In this document: piece by piece, positions 34,823 through 43,646 of the stretch
Position numbering within the stretch: the stretch's first letter is position 1
Layout of the letters: every line of letters starts with the position of its first letter
Assembly (NCBI GenBank): GCA_964519245.1
Contig: CAZFLK010000026.1
Coordinates: 1 to 49,822 of the forward strand
Length of the DNA stretch: 49,822 nt
Origin: JAYPEY01 sp964519245
Lineage (GTDB): Bacteria; Verrucomicrobiota; Verrucomicrobiia; Limisphaerales; JAYPEY01
Direction of reading: 5' to 3'
Notes under the pieces: generated by a model
What the model was told of the DNA's origin: nothing
What the model saw: the letters and a program-made list of their open reading frames with translations, nothing else
Databases searched by the model: none
Translations under genes and position numbers: made by a program

Positions 34823-36781
34823 ATGAACGTGGAGCAAGCCATGACAGCCCTGGCGGTCGTGCTCGCCTGCGCCTGCGTTGCCTGGACTGCGCGTTCCTCC
34901 ACCCTGCGGGTCGGCGTCATCGGCGCCATCGCGCTCGCCGCATCCATCGTCGGCTGGCTTTGGCCCAGCGCAACCGGCCAAGAACCCTTTGACGCCGGCG
35001 CCGCCGACCGCCCCATCCAGGTTCAAGCCGACGGCTATGTCTCCTCAGATTCCTGCCGATCCTGCCACCCGGCCGAGTACGATTCCTGGCACGACTCCTT
35101 CCACCGGACCATGACCACCGTCGCGACGACCGAAACCATCAAGGGCGAGTTTCACGGCAATCCCTTGATTCTCGACGGCAAAACCTACATCCCCGGCCGA
35201 ACCGGCGATCAATATTGGATTGAGATGGACGACCCCTTCGCCCCCGAGGGCGCAATGGACCCTCAACGCGTGCGCAAGAACATCGCGATGATCACCGGTT
35301 CCCACCACATGCAGGTCTACTGGTTCCCCAGTGGCAAGAGCCGGATTCTCGAGCAATCGCCCATCGTCTATTGGTTGGATCAAGGCCGCTGGCTGCCTCG
35401 CAGCGCCTCGTTTCTCTCACCGCCTGACGCAGAGGAGCCCTACCTCCAGGGTGAATGGAACCAGAACTGCAGCCGCTGTCACGCCACCCACGCCCAACCC
35501 GAGGTCGCCACTCCCAACGAAATGTATACCACCGTCGGGCAATTCGGCATCGCCTGCGAGGCCTGCCACAGCCCAGGAGAGGAGCACGCCCGACTCAACC
35601 GAAACCCCATGCGACGTTTCCAGAGCCATCTGACCGATCGAGACGACCTCGCCGTGGTGAACCCCGCCGCGATTGAATCCGCCACCTCCTCGCACGCCTG
35701 CGCCCAATGCCACAGTCTCTGGATCGAATCCGCCCACAGCATTCGCGAGTGGATGATCTCCGGCGACGCCTATCGTCCCGGCGAGGACCTCTCCCGCTTC
35801 CGAAGTTTCCTGAGCCTGACCGACGCCGATCAGGTCGCCTCGCTCAGCTCCCGAATGCCGGAATACCAACAACAATGGTTCTGGCCCGATGGCGTTCTCC
35901 GGGTCACCGGCCGCGAATACACCGGCATGATGGAATCCCCCTGCCACAAAAAGGCGACCGGCCAGGATCGAATGACCTGCTTCAGTTGCCACGTCATGCA
36001 TCCGAAGCGGCAGTCCGCCAACCAACGCGCCGATTGGAAACGCGACCAACTGAAGCACGACCCCAACAGCAATCAGGACTGCCTCCAATGTCATCCGGGA
36101 ATGGGGCAGGACGTGCAAGCCCACACCCACCACCTCCCAGATTCCAGCGGCAGTCGCTGCGTCAACTGCCATCAACCGCACACCACTTACGGCCTCATGA
36201 CCGCCATCCGGAGCCATCAGATCACGTCGCCCGAGGTCCACCCGACTCCCGGCAGCCGCCCCAATGCCTGCAACCAGTGCCACCTCGACAAACCCCTGGC
36301 CTGGACCGCCCATTATCTGGACCTCTGGTATGACATGGAATCCCCCGACCTGTCGGAGTCGCTCCGTACAACCGCCGCCTCCATCGTCTGGATGCTGCAG
36401 GGCGACGCCGTCCAGCGCGCCATTGCCGCCTGGACGCTGGGTTGGACTGCCGCGCGCGAAACCGCCGGCGCCGACTGGCAACCCCCATTCCTGATTCAAC
36501 TCATGGACGACCCCTATGACACCGTCCGCTGGATGGCTTGGGACAGCCTCCGCTCAATCAACGCCGACTACGCCGCGCTGGAGTATGACTTCGTTGGACC
36601 GGTCGAACAGAGGCGTCAACAAATCCAACGCGCAAAGGAGATCTGGAGCCGCAAGCAGGACGCCGCCTCGGCGGATCCCCGCCCCGTCCTCCTGCTCAAC
36701 GCCGACAACACCCTTCAGCGGACCCGCTTTGACGAACTTCTTCGCAACCGCGACCATACCCCCATCACCCTTCAGGAATAG
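34823..36781 (+). CDS. Membrane-anchored octaheme cytochrome c
   Basis: A 652-residue multiheme protein. Two hydrophobic segments at about residues 6-20 and 30-46 form a membrane anchor. Eight CxxCH heme motifs follow: CRSCH, CSRCH, CEACH, CAQCH, CFSCH, CLQCH, CVNCH and CNQCH. The last four lie in a compact block of about 110 residues, and the C-terminal ~170 residues are heme-free and helical. Extracytoplasmic electron transfer is certain in outline; whether it is an oxidoreductase or only a conduit is unknown. No Lys-type CxxCK site of NrfA or octaheme nitrite reductases is seen. It overlaps functionally with the next gene, 3 bp downstream. Confidence 0.92.
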   Translation: MNVEQAMTALAVVLACACVAWTARSSTLRVGVIGAIALAASIVGWLWPSATGQEPFDAGAADRPIQVQADGYVSSDSCRSCHPAEYDSWHDSFHRTMTTVATTETIKGEFHGNPLILDGKTYIPGRTGDQYWIEMDDPFAPEGAMDPQRVRKNIAMITGSHHMQVYWFPSGKSRILEQSPIVYWLDQGRWLPRSASFLSPPDAEEPYLQGEWNQNCSRCHATHAQPEVATPNEMYTTVGQFGIACEACHSPGEEHARLNRNPMRRFQSHLTDRDDLAVVNPAAIESATSSHACAQCHSLWIESAHSIREWMISGDAYRPGEDLSRFRSFLSLTDADQVASLSSRMPEYQQQWFWPDGVLRVTGREYTGMMESPCHKKATGQDRMTCFSCHVMHPKRQSANQRADWKRDQLKHDPNSNQDCLQCHPGMGQDVQAHTHHLPDSSGSRCVNCHQPHTTYGLMTAIRSHQITSPEVHPTPGSRPNACNQCHLDKPLAWTAHYLDLWYDMESPDLSESLRTTAASIVWMLQGDAVQRAIAAWTLGWTAARETAGADWQPPFLIQLMDDPYDTVRWMAWDSLRSINADYAALEYDFVGPVEQRRQQIQRAKEIWSRKQDAASADPRPVLLLNADNTLQRTRFDELLRNRDHTPITLQE

Positions 36782-36784
36782 CCC

Positions 36785-38107
36785 ATGCGATCCATCCATT
36801 CTGTCCCTTATCCAATCGGCCTGCTCGGCGCCCTCCTCGCCGTCGCCCCGCTTCAAGCCGCCGACAATCCGCTCAAGCAGACCTTGACGGATATGAACGC
36901 CTACTTTGCCGACCACTGGATCTACAACGACCTGAACGCCGCGCAAGCCGAGGCGCGACGCTCCGGCAAACCGATTTTTGTCACGTTCCGCTGCGTCCCC
37001 TGCAAGGCCTGCAAGAGCTTCGACGCCGAGGTCGCCAACGGCAGCGAGATCATCAAAAAGTTGGCCATGGAGAAGTTTGTCTCCCTGCGCCAGGTGGAGA
37101 TGAAAGGCGTGGACCTGAACCTGTTCCAATTCGATTACGACCTGAACTGGGCTGCCATGTTCATCAACGCGGACGGGACCATCTACGGTCGCTACGGAAC
37201 CCAGTCCGCCGACGGACCCGACGCCTTCAATTCCATCGGGTCCCTCGAGAAAGCCATGCGGCGGGTCCTGGAATTGCACGCCAACCACCCCGACAACAAG
37301 GCCGCGCTCTCCGGCAAGCGCGGCAAGGACAAGGGCTATCGAACCGCCCTTGAGATGCCCGGCATGAAGAACAAGGAGAAACTCCGCGCTCCAACCCACC
37401 GCGGCAACTGCATCCATTGCCACATGATCCATGACGCCGAGAACATCCACGCCCACCGCACCGGCAAGCTGAACGAGGACCTGATCTGGCGCTACCCCTA
37501 CCCGGACAACCTCGGAATCGAAATCGATCCCGAAAATGGCCGCCTGATCAAGACGATCCAGGAACGCAGCGGCGCCGACGCGGCGGGGTTGCGGTCCGGC
37601 GACGAAATCCTGGCCGTGAACGGACAACCGATGATCTCCATAGCCGACTTCCAATGGGTCTTGCACAACCTGCCCAACACCCGGACAACCGTGACCGTAA
37701 CCGCCCAACGCGGCGTCTCGACCGACAATTACACGATCTCGACCAAGCCCGGATGGAAGAAAACGGACTTTTCCTGGCGCGGCTCTCTTTGGGCAATGCC
37801 TCCCCAGATGGGCATTTTCTTCCCCCAGTTGAAACCCTCCGAACTCAAACAGGCGGGTCTGCCCTCGAACACAATCGCCTCCCGCGTGCGCTTCATCGCC
37901 AACAATATCAAGACCGCCCAATCCGCCCGGCGCGCCGGACTGCGGGTGAACGACATCGTCATCGAACTCGACAATCGCCCTGTGCCCGCCGGTCACCGGG
38001 CCATCAATTACTACGTCAAGCAGCGCTTCCGGCCGGGACAAAAGCTCCCGCTGACCATCCTCCGCAACGGCCAGGGCCATGAACTCTCCATCCCCCTGCA
38101 CGAGTAG
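36785..38107 (+). CDS. Thioredoxin-like/PDZ protein with a CxxCH heme motif
   Basis: A 440-residue exported protein; signal peptide about 1-26. A thioredoxin-like domain (about 40-170) has FVTFRCVPCKACKSF, with Cys70, Cys73 and Cys76 encoded by ordinary TGC codons. A cytochrome-like CIHCH (209-213) follows, then two PDZ domains (about 240-310 and 355-435). Related PVC proteins have been described as 'Trx7/PDZ (seleno)proteins'; here no selenocysteine codon is used. It starts 3 bp after the octaheme gene, with AGGA as ribosome-binding site, so the two are surely one transcript. A role in heme-protein maturation or redox sensing is possible but unproven. Confidence 0.85.
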   Translation: MRSIHSVPYPIGLLGALLAVAPLQAADNPLKQTLTDMNAYFADHWIYNDLNAAQAEARRSGKPIFVTFRCVPCKACKSFDAEVANGSEIIKKLAMEKFVSLRQVEMKGVDLNLFQFDYDLNWAAMFINADGTIYGRYGTQSADGPDAFNSIGSLEKAMRRVLELHANHPDNKAALSGKRGKDKGYRTALEMPGMKNKEKLRAPTHRGNCIHCHMIHDAENIHAHRTGKLNEDLIWRYPYPDNLGIEIDPENGRLIKTIQERSGADAAGLRSGDEILAVNGQPMISIADFQWVLHNLPNTRTTVTVTAQRGVSTDNYTISTKPGWKKTDFSWRGSLWAMPPQMGIFFPQLKPSELKQAGLPSNTIASRVRFIANNIKTAQSARRAGLRVNDIVIELDNRPVPAGHRAINYYVKQRFRPGQKLPLTILRNGQGHELSIPLHE

Positions 38108-38338
38108 CCTCATCCGAATCCAGTGGAACCATGGAGGCGGTCGTTTTTGGGTTCACCACCAGAGAGCACAACAGCCACCCGCCCCGCCCGCATTGGCTTC
38201 AGACGGCAGCGGACACCGTCAGTCCAACAAGGTCAGGCGACCTCGGCGGTCTGCCGGGCTCTCAACCGGCGCCCGGATAGCGAAGTGCAGGGTCCCCGTC
38301 TCGCCCAATCGCCTTGGCAACGTTCGCCCCGACTCTGC

Positions 38339-38367
38339 TTGCCGGAGGACGTCCCCTTCTCCATGCT
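38339..38367 (+). promoter_or_regulatory. Possible promoter of the gluconolactonase-esterase gene
   Basis: TTGCCG (38339-38344) and CATGCT (38362-38367) are 17 bp apart; the -10 ends 6 bp before the ATG at 38374. The -10 is a weak match. The rest of 38108-38373 is 266 bp without a supportable gene. Confidence 0.3.
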
Positions 38368-38373
38368 TGCCTC

Positions 38374-40119
38374 ATGAGCCAACCCAACCCCATTGCCCGA
38401 TTGCTCGTCCTTTCCTCGGCGTTCGTCACGGTCGTTGCCGCCCAGGCCGCGGAGCAATCCATCATCGACCACGCCTCCAAATTGGAGCTCATCTCCTCCG
38501 AGTTCGAGTTGGCGGATGGTCCGGCCTGGGACGGCTCCTGGGCCCTCTATTTCCCTGACGTCAAGGCCGGCAAACTCTATCGCTACATTCCCAGGAAGAA
38601 CCAGATCCAGGTGGTCGCGCCCGATGCCGGACGCATCAGCGCATCCTACTACAACCACGGAAGGCTTTTTCTCTCCGACAACGGCGCCAGCCGCATCGCC
38701 TGGCTCAAAGGGAAGGAGAAGATCGCGATCGCCGGACAGGATCCCGAGGCCAAGCCCCCCGCACGCCCCAACGACCTGGTCGTCGACAAACACGGCGCCG
38801 TCTACTACACGCTCACGCGCCAGGGGCAGGTGATTTACATCCAGCCCGACGGCCGGCAATCCGTCGCCGTTGACAAAATCGAAACACCCAATGGCATCGC
38901 CCTTTCTCCGGATGGAGGCACACTCTACGTCGCCTCCTACGCCCCCAAGAAGATCTGGGCCTATGACCTCGACGCCGAGGGCCAAGCCGCCAACGGCCGC
39001 ATCTTCTCCGAAATGAATGACGGCCCCGAGAAAGGCGCCGATGGAATGACCGTGGATCGCGCCGGCAATGTCTACTGCGCCGGCGCCAAGGATGTCTGGA
39101 TCTGGAGCCCAGGCGGAAAGTTGCTCGACAAGATCCGCACCCCGGAACGCCCCATCAACTGCGCCTTCGGCGATTCCGACATGCGCTCACTCTTCATTAC
39201 GGGCTTCGGTGGACTCTACCGGCAACGCATGAACACTTACGGCGTCGTCCCTGATCCTCCGGCAGATCCGGATTTCCAACCAGACAACGAAGGCAGGCCC
39301 TCGACGATCGTGCCCGAGGGCGTCCGGCTGCAGCGGGACGTGGTCTTCGGACAGGACGGCGACCGCATACTGCTCGCAGACCTGGCCTTTCCTTCAACAT
39401 CTTCGGGCAAGCGCCCCGCGATCGTTGTGGTCCACGGCGGCGGCTGGTTGAATGGCGACAAGACCAAGTTCCGAGCGCTGACCCTGGCCTTGGCGAAGCG
39501 CGGCTACGTCGCCATGTCGGTCGGTTATCGACTCGGTCACGAAGCGAAGTTCCCGGCAGGAATCCAGGACTGCAATGCCGCTGTGCGATTCCTCCGCGCC
39601 AAGGCCCAGCGCTACGGCGTCGATCCCAAACGGATCGGCGCGGTGGGAGGTTCCGCCGGCGGACATCTGGTCGGGTTGATGGCAACAGGCTCCGACGTCA
39701 AGGGGCTCCAAGGCAACGCCGGATATGGCGATCAGACCTCCCGGCTCCAGGCGGCCATCGTGATGGCCGGCCCCATGCAGATCGCTTCAGGCAGCGTCGC
39801 CGAACGCTCCCGCACCGCCGGGAACAAATCCAACGCCAACCATTGGATCGGCCGCACCATCGACCAGCACATCGACGCCTACAAACTCGCCGACGCCTAT
39901 GAGCACATCTCCTCCGACGACCCGCCCATTCTCTTCATGCGCGGCGAGCACGACAAACCCGAGGCTGATCGCCCAGCAATGGAGAAGCTCAAGTCGGTCG
40001 GCGTCTGGACCGACCAGAAGGTCTACCAGAATGGCAAGCACGGCTGCTGGAACCGCAACCCATGGTTCGAGCGGATGGTTGCGGACATGGCCGCCTTCTT
40101 TCAGGCGAAGATGAATTAG
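38374..40119 (+). CDS. Secreted SMP-30/gluconolactonase-esterase fusion
   Basis: A 581-residue exported two-enzyme fusion; signal peptide about 1-27. Residues about 30-300 are an SMP-30/gluconolactonase-type six-bladed propeller: ELADGPAWDGSWALYFPDV, RPNDLVVDKHGAVYYT, TPNGIALSPDGGTLYVA and GADGMTVDRAGNVYCAG. Residues about 310-580 are an alpha/beta-hydrolase esterase domain with oxyanion motif VHGGGW, nucleophile in GGSAGGH, a likely catalytic Asp in RGEHDKPEAD and His in NGKHGCW. Sugar-lactone hydrolysis plus deacylation of a carbohydrate ester is the expected combination. The start at 38374 opens the signal peptide; upstream codons to 38314 add nothing recognisable. Confidence 0.88.
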   Translation: MSQPNPIARLLVLSSAFVTVVAAQAAEQSIIDHASKLELISSEFELADGPAWDGSWALYFPDVKAGKLYRYIPRKNQIQVVAPDAGRISASYYNHGRLFLSDNGASRIAWLKGKEKIAIAGQDPEAKPPARPNDLVVDKHGAVYYTLTRQGQVIYIQPDGRQSVAVDKIETPNGIALSPDGGTLYVASYAPKKIWAYDLDAEGQAANGRIFSEMNDGPEKGADGMTVDRAGNVYCAGAKDVWIWSPGGKLLDKIRTPERPINCAFGDSDMRSLFITGFGGLYRQRMNTYGVVPDPPADPDFQPDNEGRPSTIVPEGVRLQRDVVFGQDGDRILLADLAFPSTSSGKRPAIVVVHGGGWLNGDKTKFRALTLALAKRGYVAMSVGYRLGHEAKFPAGIQDCNAAVRFLRAKAQRYGVDPKRIGAVGGSAGGHLVGLMATGSDVKGLQGNAGYGDQTSRLQAAIVMAGPMQIASGSVAERSRTAGNKSNANHWIGRTIDQHIDAYKLADAYEHISSDDPPILFMRGEHDKPEADRPAMEKLKSVGVWTDQKVYQNGKHGCWNRNPWFERMVADMAAFFQAKMN

Positions 40120-40144
40120 AATGGAGCGGCGGAACCGGACTTCT

Positions 40145-40172
40145 GCGACTCCACTCCCAACCGGGGAGTCGC
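40145..40172 (+). terminator. Hairpin after the gluconolactonase-esterase gene
   Basis: GCGACTCC (40145-40152) pairs perfectly with GGAGTCGC (40165-40172) around a 12-nt loop, 25 bp after the stop codon. No T run follows, so it is at best a non-canonical terminator or an mRNA 3'-end stabiliser. Confidence 0.4.
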
Positions 40173-40210
40173 GCGCCCGCGCGAACGAAACTTCGGACCT
40201 CGGGAAATCC

Positions 40211-40239
40211 TTGGCCCGCGGCGCCCGGCAAAGTATTAC
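40211..40239 (+). promoter_or_regulatory. Possible promoter of the FG-GAP cytochrome gene
   Basis: TTGGCC (40211-40216) and TATTAC (40234-40239) are separated by 17 bp; the start codon is 24 bp downstream. With the preceding hairpin this suggests the gene is transcribed separately. Confidence 0.4.
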
Positions 40240-40263
40240 TTCCGCGCTCCCACACCCCCTTGG

Positions 40264-41940
40264 ATGCAGATACCCGAACCACAACCTGAGCACAATCCCA
40301 GGCCCCGCTGGCTGCTGCCCGGTGTCATTGCGCTCCTCCTGATCGGCGCGGCCATCCTGCTGCTTTACCGTGAGCCCCCCGCTGTCGGCGGCCGAGCCGG
40401 CTTCGCCAGCCATTCTTCACCCGGACAAGTCGGCACGGCTATGACTCGTGAGGACGTCCTCGCACTGACCGAAGGCCGCCAACTCGCGCAAACAATCTGC
40501 GCCAGTTGCCATCTGTTTCCGGATCCGCAACTTCTCGACCGCGTGACCTGGGCCATGGAAGTCCTGCCCGACATGGCCCACTGGATGGGCATGCGCCTCC
40601 ACGACGAAGATCCATACCTCGCCCTCGGCCTCGACGAGCGCGTGCGCGAGGCGCGCGTTATCCCCGACCAACCACCCATCACAGTGAAACAATGGCGGGC
40701 CATCTGCTTCTACTACCTGCACGAGTCTCCGATTTCGTCGACACCGCAACCCGACCGCGCCCCCATCGTTCGCGGCTTGTCGGGCTTCAAAGTGGAATTT
40801 CCCACGCAGCGCGGCAAACCTCAGACCACACTCGTCAAGATCGATCCCGAACAGAACCGGATCTACCTCGGCTCCATCGGCGCGGAACATTCCGGAATGC
40901 TGTCCGTCTTCTCTCAGGCGGGGGCGCACGAACGCAGCATGCCCACGCCCAGCCCGCCGGTCTCCCTGACCATTCAGCCCACCCAACTTCTGGCCACGCT
41001 CATCGGACCCTACGGCCCCTCCGACGAACTGAGCGGCAAGGTGGTCAGCATTCCCCGCCCGGACACTCCGGCGCCCGCAGGCGGCGACCTGCTCACCGGG
41101 CAACCCCGTTCCACCCAGGCCTTCCCCGCCGACCTGAACGGAGACGGCAGAACCGACATCGTCCTCTGCGGCTATGGCCACATCCTGGGCAAGCTCTGCT
41201 GGTTCGAAAACAAGGGCGACGGCGTCTACGAAGAACAGATACTCCTCGATCAAGGAGGTGTCCTGCAGGCTCGCGCCCTTGATTGGAATCAGGACAACCG
41301 ACTGGACCTGATTGTCATGACGGCCCAACAGCGCGAGGGCGTCTACTTGATGACCAATCTTGGAAACGGCGATTTCGAGCCGCGTGCCATCCTGGAGATG
41401 CATCCGGCCTGGGGTTTCGGCTCCTTTGAACTCGCGGACCTGAATGGGGACGGTCACCTCGATCTTGTCACCGCCAATGGCGACAACGGCGACTTTACCG
41501 GCCATCTCCCCCCCTTCAAAAGCTACCACGGCTACCGCATCTATCTGAACGACGGCGAATTCAACTTCGCGGAGTCCTGGTTCTATCCGGTCAATGGCGC
41601 CTTCAAGGTCCTGGCGCGGGACTTCGACGGCGACGGCGATCAGGACCTGGCGACCACGTCGTTCTATGCGGATTACGCGAATTCACCGGAGGAGGGATTC
41701 ATTCTCTTCGAGAACAAGACCCGGGAAAAATCCAAGCCGAGTTTCGCCCCCCGGACATTCGATGAGGTCTCGCGCGGTCGGTGGATCACGTTGGACGCCA
41801 ACGATCTGGATTTCGACGGGGATATTGACATCGTGCTGGGTTCCATGGGCTCCGGCCCGGCAACCGCGCCCGCGCCTCTCAGAAAACAGTGGTACGACAG
41901 CGGGCCACCCTTTGTCATTCTCCGGAATTCAGCGCGGTAA
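40264..41940 (+). CDS. Membrane-anchored FG-GAP propeller protein with a monoheme motif
   Basis: A 558-residue protein with one transmembrane anchor (about residues 17-35) and no cleavable signal. A short cytochrome-like domain has CASCH at residues 79-83 (ICASCHLFPDPQLLDRVTW). From about residue 160 there is a beta-propeller with FG-GAP/VCBS calcium-binding repeats: ADLNGDGRTDIVLCG, LDWNQDNRLDLIVM, ADLNGDGHLDLVTANG, RDFDGDGDQDLATT and LDFDGDIDIVLGSMG. Proteins of this type are common in PVC bacteria and have no assigned reaction. Its heme suggests it exchanges electrons with the octaheme cytochrome encoded upstream. Convergent with the redox operon, 26 bp away. Confidence 0.88.
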   Translation: MQIPEPQPEHNPRPRWLLPGVIALLLIGAAILLLYREPPAVGGRAGFASHSSPGQVGTAMTREDVLALTEGRQLAQTICASCHLFPDPQLLDRVTWAMEVLPDMAHWMGMRLHDEDPYLALGLDERVREARVIPDQPPITVKQWRAICFYYLHESPISSTPQPDRAPIVRGLSGFKVEFPTQRGKPQTTLVKIDPEQNRIYLGSIGAEHSGMLSVFSQAGAHERSMPTPSPPVSLTIQPTQLLATLIGPYGPSDELSGKVVSIPRPDTPAPAGGDLLTGQPRSTQAFPADLNGDGRTDIVLCGYGHILGKLCWFENKGDGVYEEQILLDQGGVLQARALDWNQDNRLDLIVMTAQQREGVYLMTNLGNGDFEPRAILEMHPAWGFGSFELADLNGDGHLDLVTANGDNGDFTGHLPPFKSYHGYRIYLNDGEFNFAESWFYPVNGAFKVLARDFDGDGDQDLATTSFYADYANSPEEGFILFENKTREKSKPSFAPRTFDEVSRGRWITLDANDLDFDGDIDIVLGSMGSGPATAPAPLRKQWYDSGPPFVILRNSAR

Positions 41941-41966
41941 CCCAACCGCCCCATGCTTCCCGCCGA

Positions 41967-43646
41967 CTACTTGTCGGCGGATTCTTCAACCGGAGAGGGG
42001 GCCGCCTCGGCTTGGCCCGCGTCAGACTTTGCCGGAAGCTTCTTCAACCCGGGCGGCAGAAAACCCAGGAACTCCGGCTGCAATTTCTCGTTGGTAGCCA
42101 AAGCTCCCGTAGGACAGGCTTCAACAACCTGCTCCGCGACCCGGACCAGGCCCTCGTCCAACCGTTTGTTCAAGGAAATGCCAGTCTTCAAATCAAACCC
42201 GCGACCGACAAACGTGAATCCAAATTCCTCGCCCTCCGCCTCGGTTACCCTGACGCAAAGGCCGCACTTGATGCATTTGCCGGATTCGTAGACCGCGCCG
42301 GCGTTCTGATTGACATGCTCGTGAGTCTGCCTCTCCTCGCCATTGAACGCCGCCTGGCGGGCTCCATACTCATCGCTGTAGTCACGCAGCTTGCAATTGT
42401 CCTTCTTGCGACAATCGCAATGCATGCATCGCTGCCCCTCCAGCTGGGCGTCTTCGTGGCGAAAGCCATTCTCGGCAAGGTCCTCCGGTTGCAGGCGTCC
42501 GATCGGGTTCGCCCCGGAAACAAAAATCTCCAACTCCCCGTCGATGAGTCGCCCCATCTTGTGGTTGTATTTCTCCACCACGCCGACCATCGGGAGATCA
42601 TTCAGTTTTTCATCGATGCAGGCCGAAAGATTCTTCGCGGTCGTGAACGATTTGATCAGCGGCTGCTTGGGCTTGAGGATGCTGCCGCCCGCAAACACAT
42701 TCGCCAACTGGGTCTCCCCCGTCTTCATGCTGACCTTCATCCCCTTCTCGGTGACCGGCATGCCCATGGCTTCCAAGACCGCCGGTTCGGTGGCGCCACA
42801 GGTAAGGATCACGATATCCGATTTCTCCTGCAGCTCGGACAAGGCCTTGTCCTTCCCGACCTCGGTGTTGAGGTGGAATTCGATTCCCATCCCCTTGAGC
42901 ACCTTAAGTTCCCCATCATGAATCCAGTCAGGCAAGGGAGCCTTCTCAAATTCCGTGGCAATGCGACCGCCAATCCGGTCGGTCTTCTCATAAACCGTGC
43001 AGGCATGCCCCAACTGCGCGAGGTAATGCGCAGACGCCAAGCCAGTCGGACCCGCGCCGACAATTGCTATTCTTCTTCCCGTGGATTCCTTGACAGCCGG
43101 AATGTGGGGAGCATCCCGCTTCAAATCCCAATCTCCGGCATGACGCGCCAACTCCCGGATCGCCAAGCCTTCGTCATGCTTGGAGCGACGGCACCCCGTC
43201 TCGCAAGGAGCGTTGCAATGACGCTCCAGCATCGACGGAATCGGCAGGTCCAGCCGCACGGTGGCGATGGCGTCCTCCATCTGGTCGTCCATGATCTCCC
43301 GGATCATCTTCGGAACTTCCATGTGAACCGGACAAACCCGCTGACACGGCGCCTCGCAATCGCCAATATGATCGCTGAGCAACAGCTCAAGCGTCATTTT
43401 GCGCGCCTCGCGAATCTCCTCACAGTTCGTGTCGATCTCCATTCCGTCCAGCGCCTGCTGGGAACAAGCCGGATGCTGACGGCCGGTCTTATTGTCCTTC
43501 ACCACGCACATCATGCACGAGGTAAAGTAATCGTACCCCTCCTTGTAACACATCACAGGGATATCGACGCCGACCTTCTGCGCGGCTTGGTAAATCGTCA
43601 ATTCCTCGTCCGACTCAAACTCGATGTTGTCAATGGTCAGCTTCAT
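41967..43646 (-). CDS. NuoG/GltD-like FAD and iron-sulfur oxidoreductase subunit lacking the NAD(P)H domain
   Basis: A 559-residue cytoplasmic protein, last gene of the operon. An N-terminal NuoG-like [2Fe-2S] domain has Cys33, Cys44, Cys47 and Cys61. A GltD-type [4Fe-4S] region follows (Cys97/101/105 and Cys144/148/152), then an FAD domain with GAGPTG at 197-202 and a late AGGS at 319-322 where GltD has AGGD. Between LTCGAT (281-286) and that motif there are only ~33 residues, so the NAD(P)H-binding Rossmann insert of GltD is missing. C-terminal clusters: Cys407/410/412/418 and Cys458/461/464 with Cys511. It probably passes electrons between the NuoEF-like subunit and a ferredoxin. The start overlaps the upstream stop by 4 bp. 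Confidence 0.88.
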   Translation of the reverse strand: MKLTIDNIEFESDEELTIYQAAQKVGVDIPVMCYKEGYDYFTSCMMCVVKDNKTGRQHPACSQQALDGMEIDTNCEEIREARKMTLELLLSDHIGDCEAPCQRVCPVHMEVPKMIREIMDDQMEDAIATVRLDLPIPSMLERHCNAPCETGCRRSKHDEGLAIRELARHAGDWDLKRDAPHIPAVKESTGRRIAIVGAGPTGLASAHYLAQLGHACTVYEKTDRIGGRIATEFEKAPLPDWIHDGELKVLKGMGIEFHLNTEVGKDKALSELQEKSDIVILTCGATEPAVLEAMGMPVTEKGMKVSMKTGETQLANVFAGGSILKPKQPLIKSFTTAKNLSACIDEKLNDLPMVGVVEKYNHKMGRLIDGELEIFVSGANPIGRLQPEDLAENGFRHEDAQLEGQRCMHCDCRKKDNCKLRDYSDEYGARQAAFNGEERQTHEHVNQNAGAVYESGKCIKCGLCVRVTEAEGEEFGFTFVGRGFDLKTGISLNKRLDEGLVRVAEQVVEACPTGALATNEKLQPEFLGFLPPGLKKLPAKSDAGQAEAAPSPVEESADK

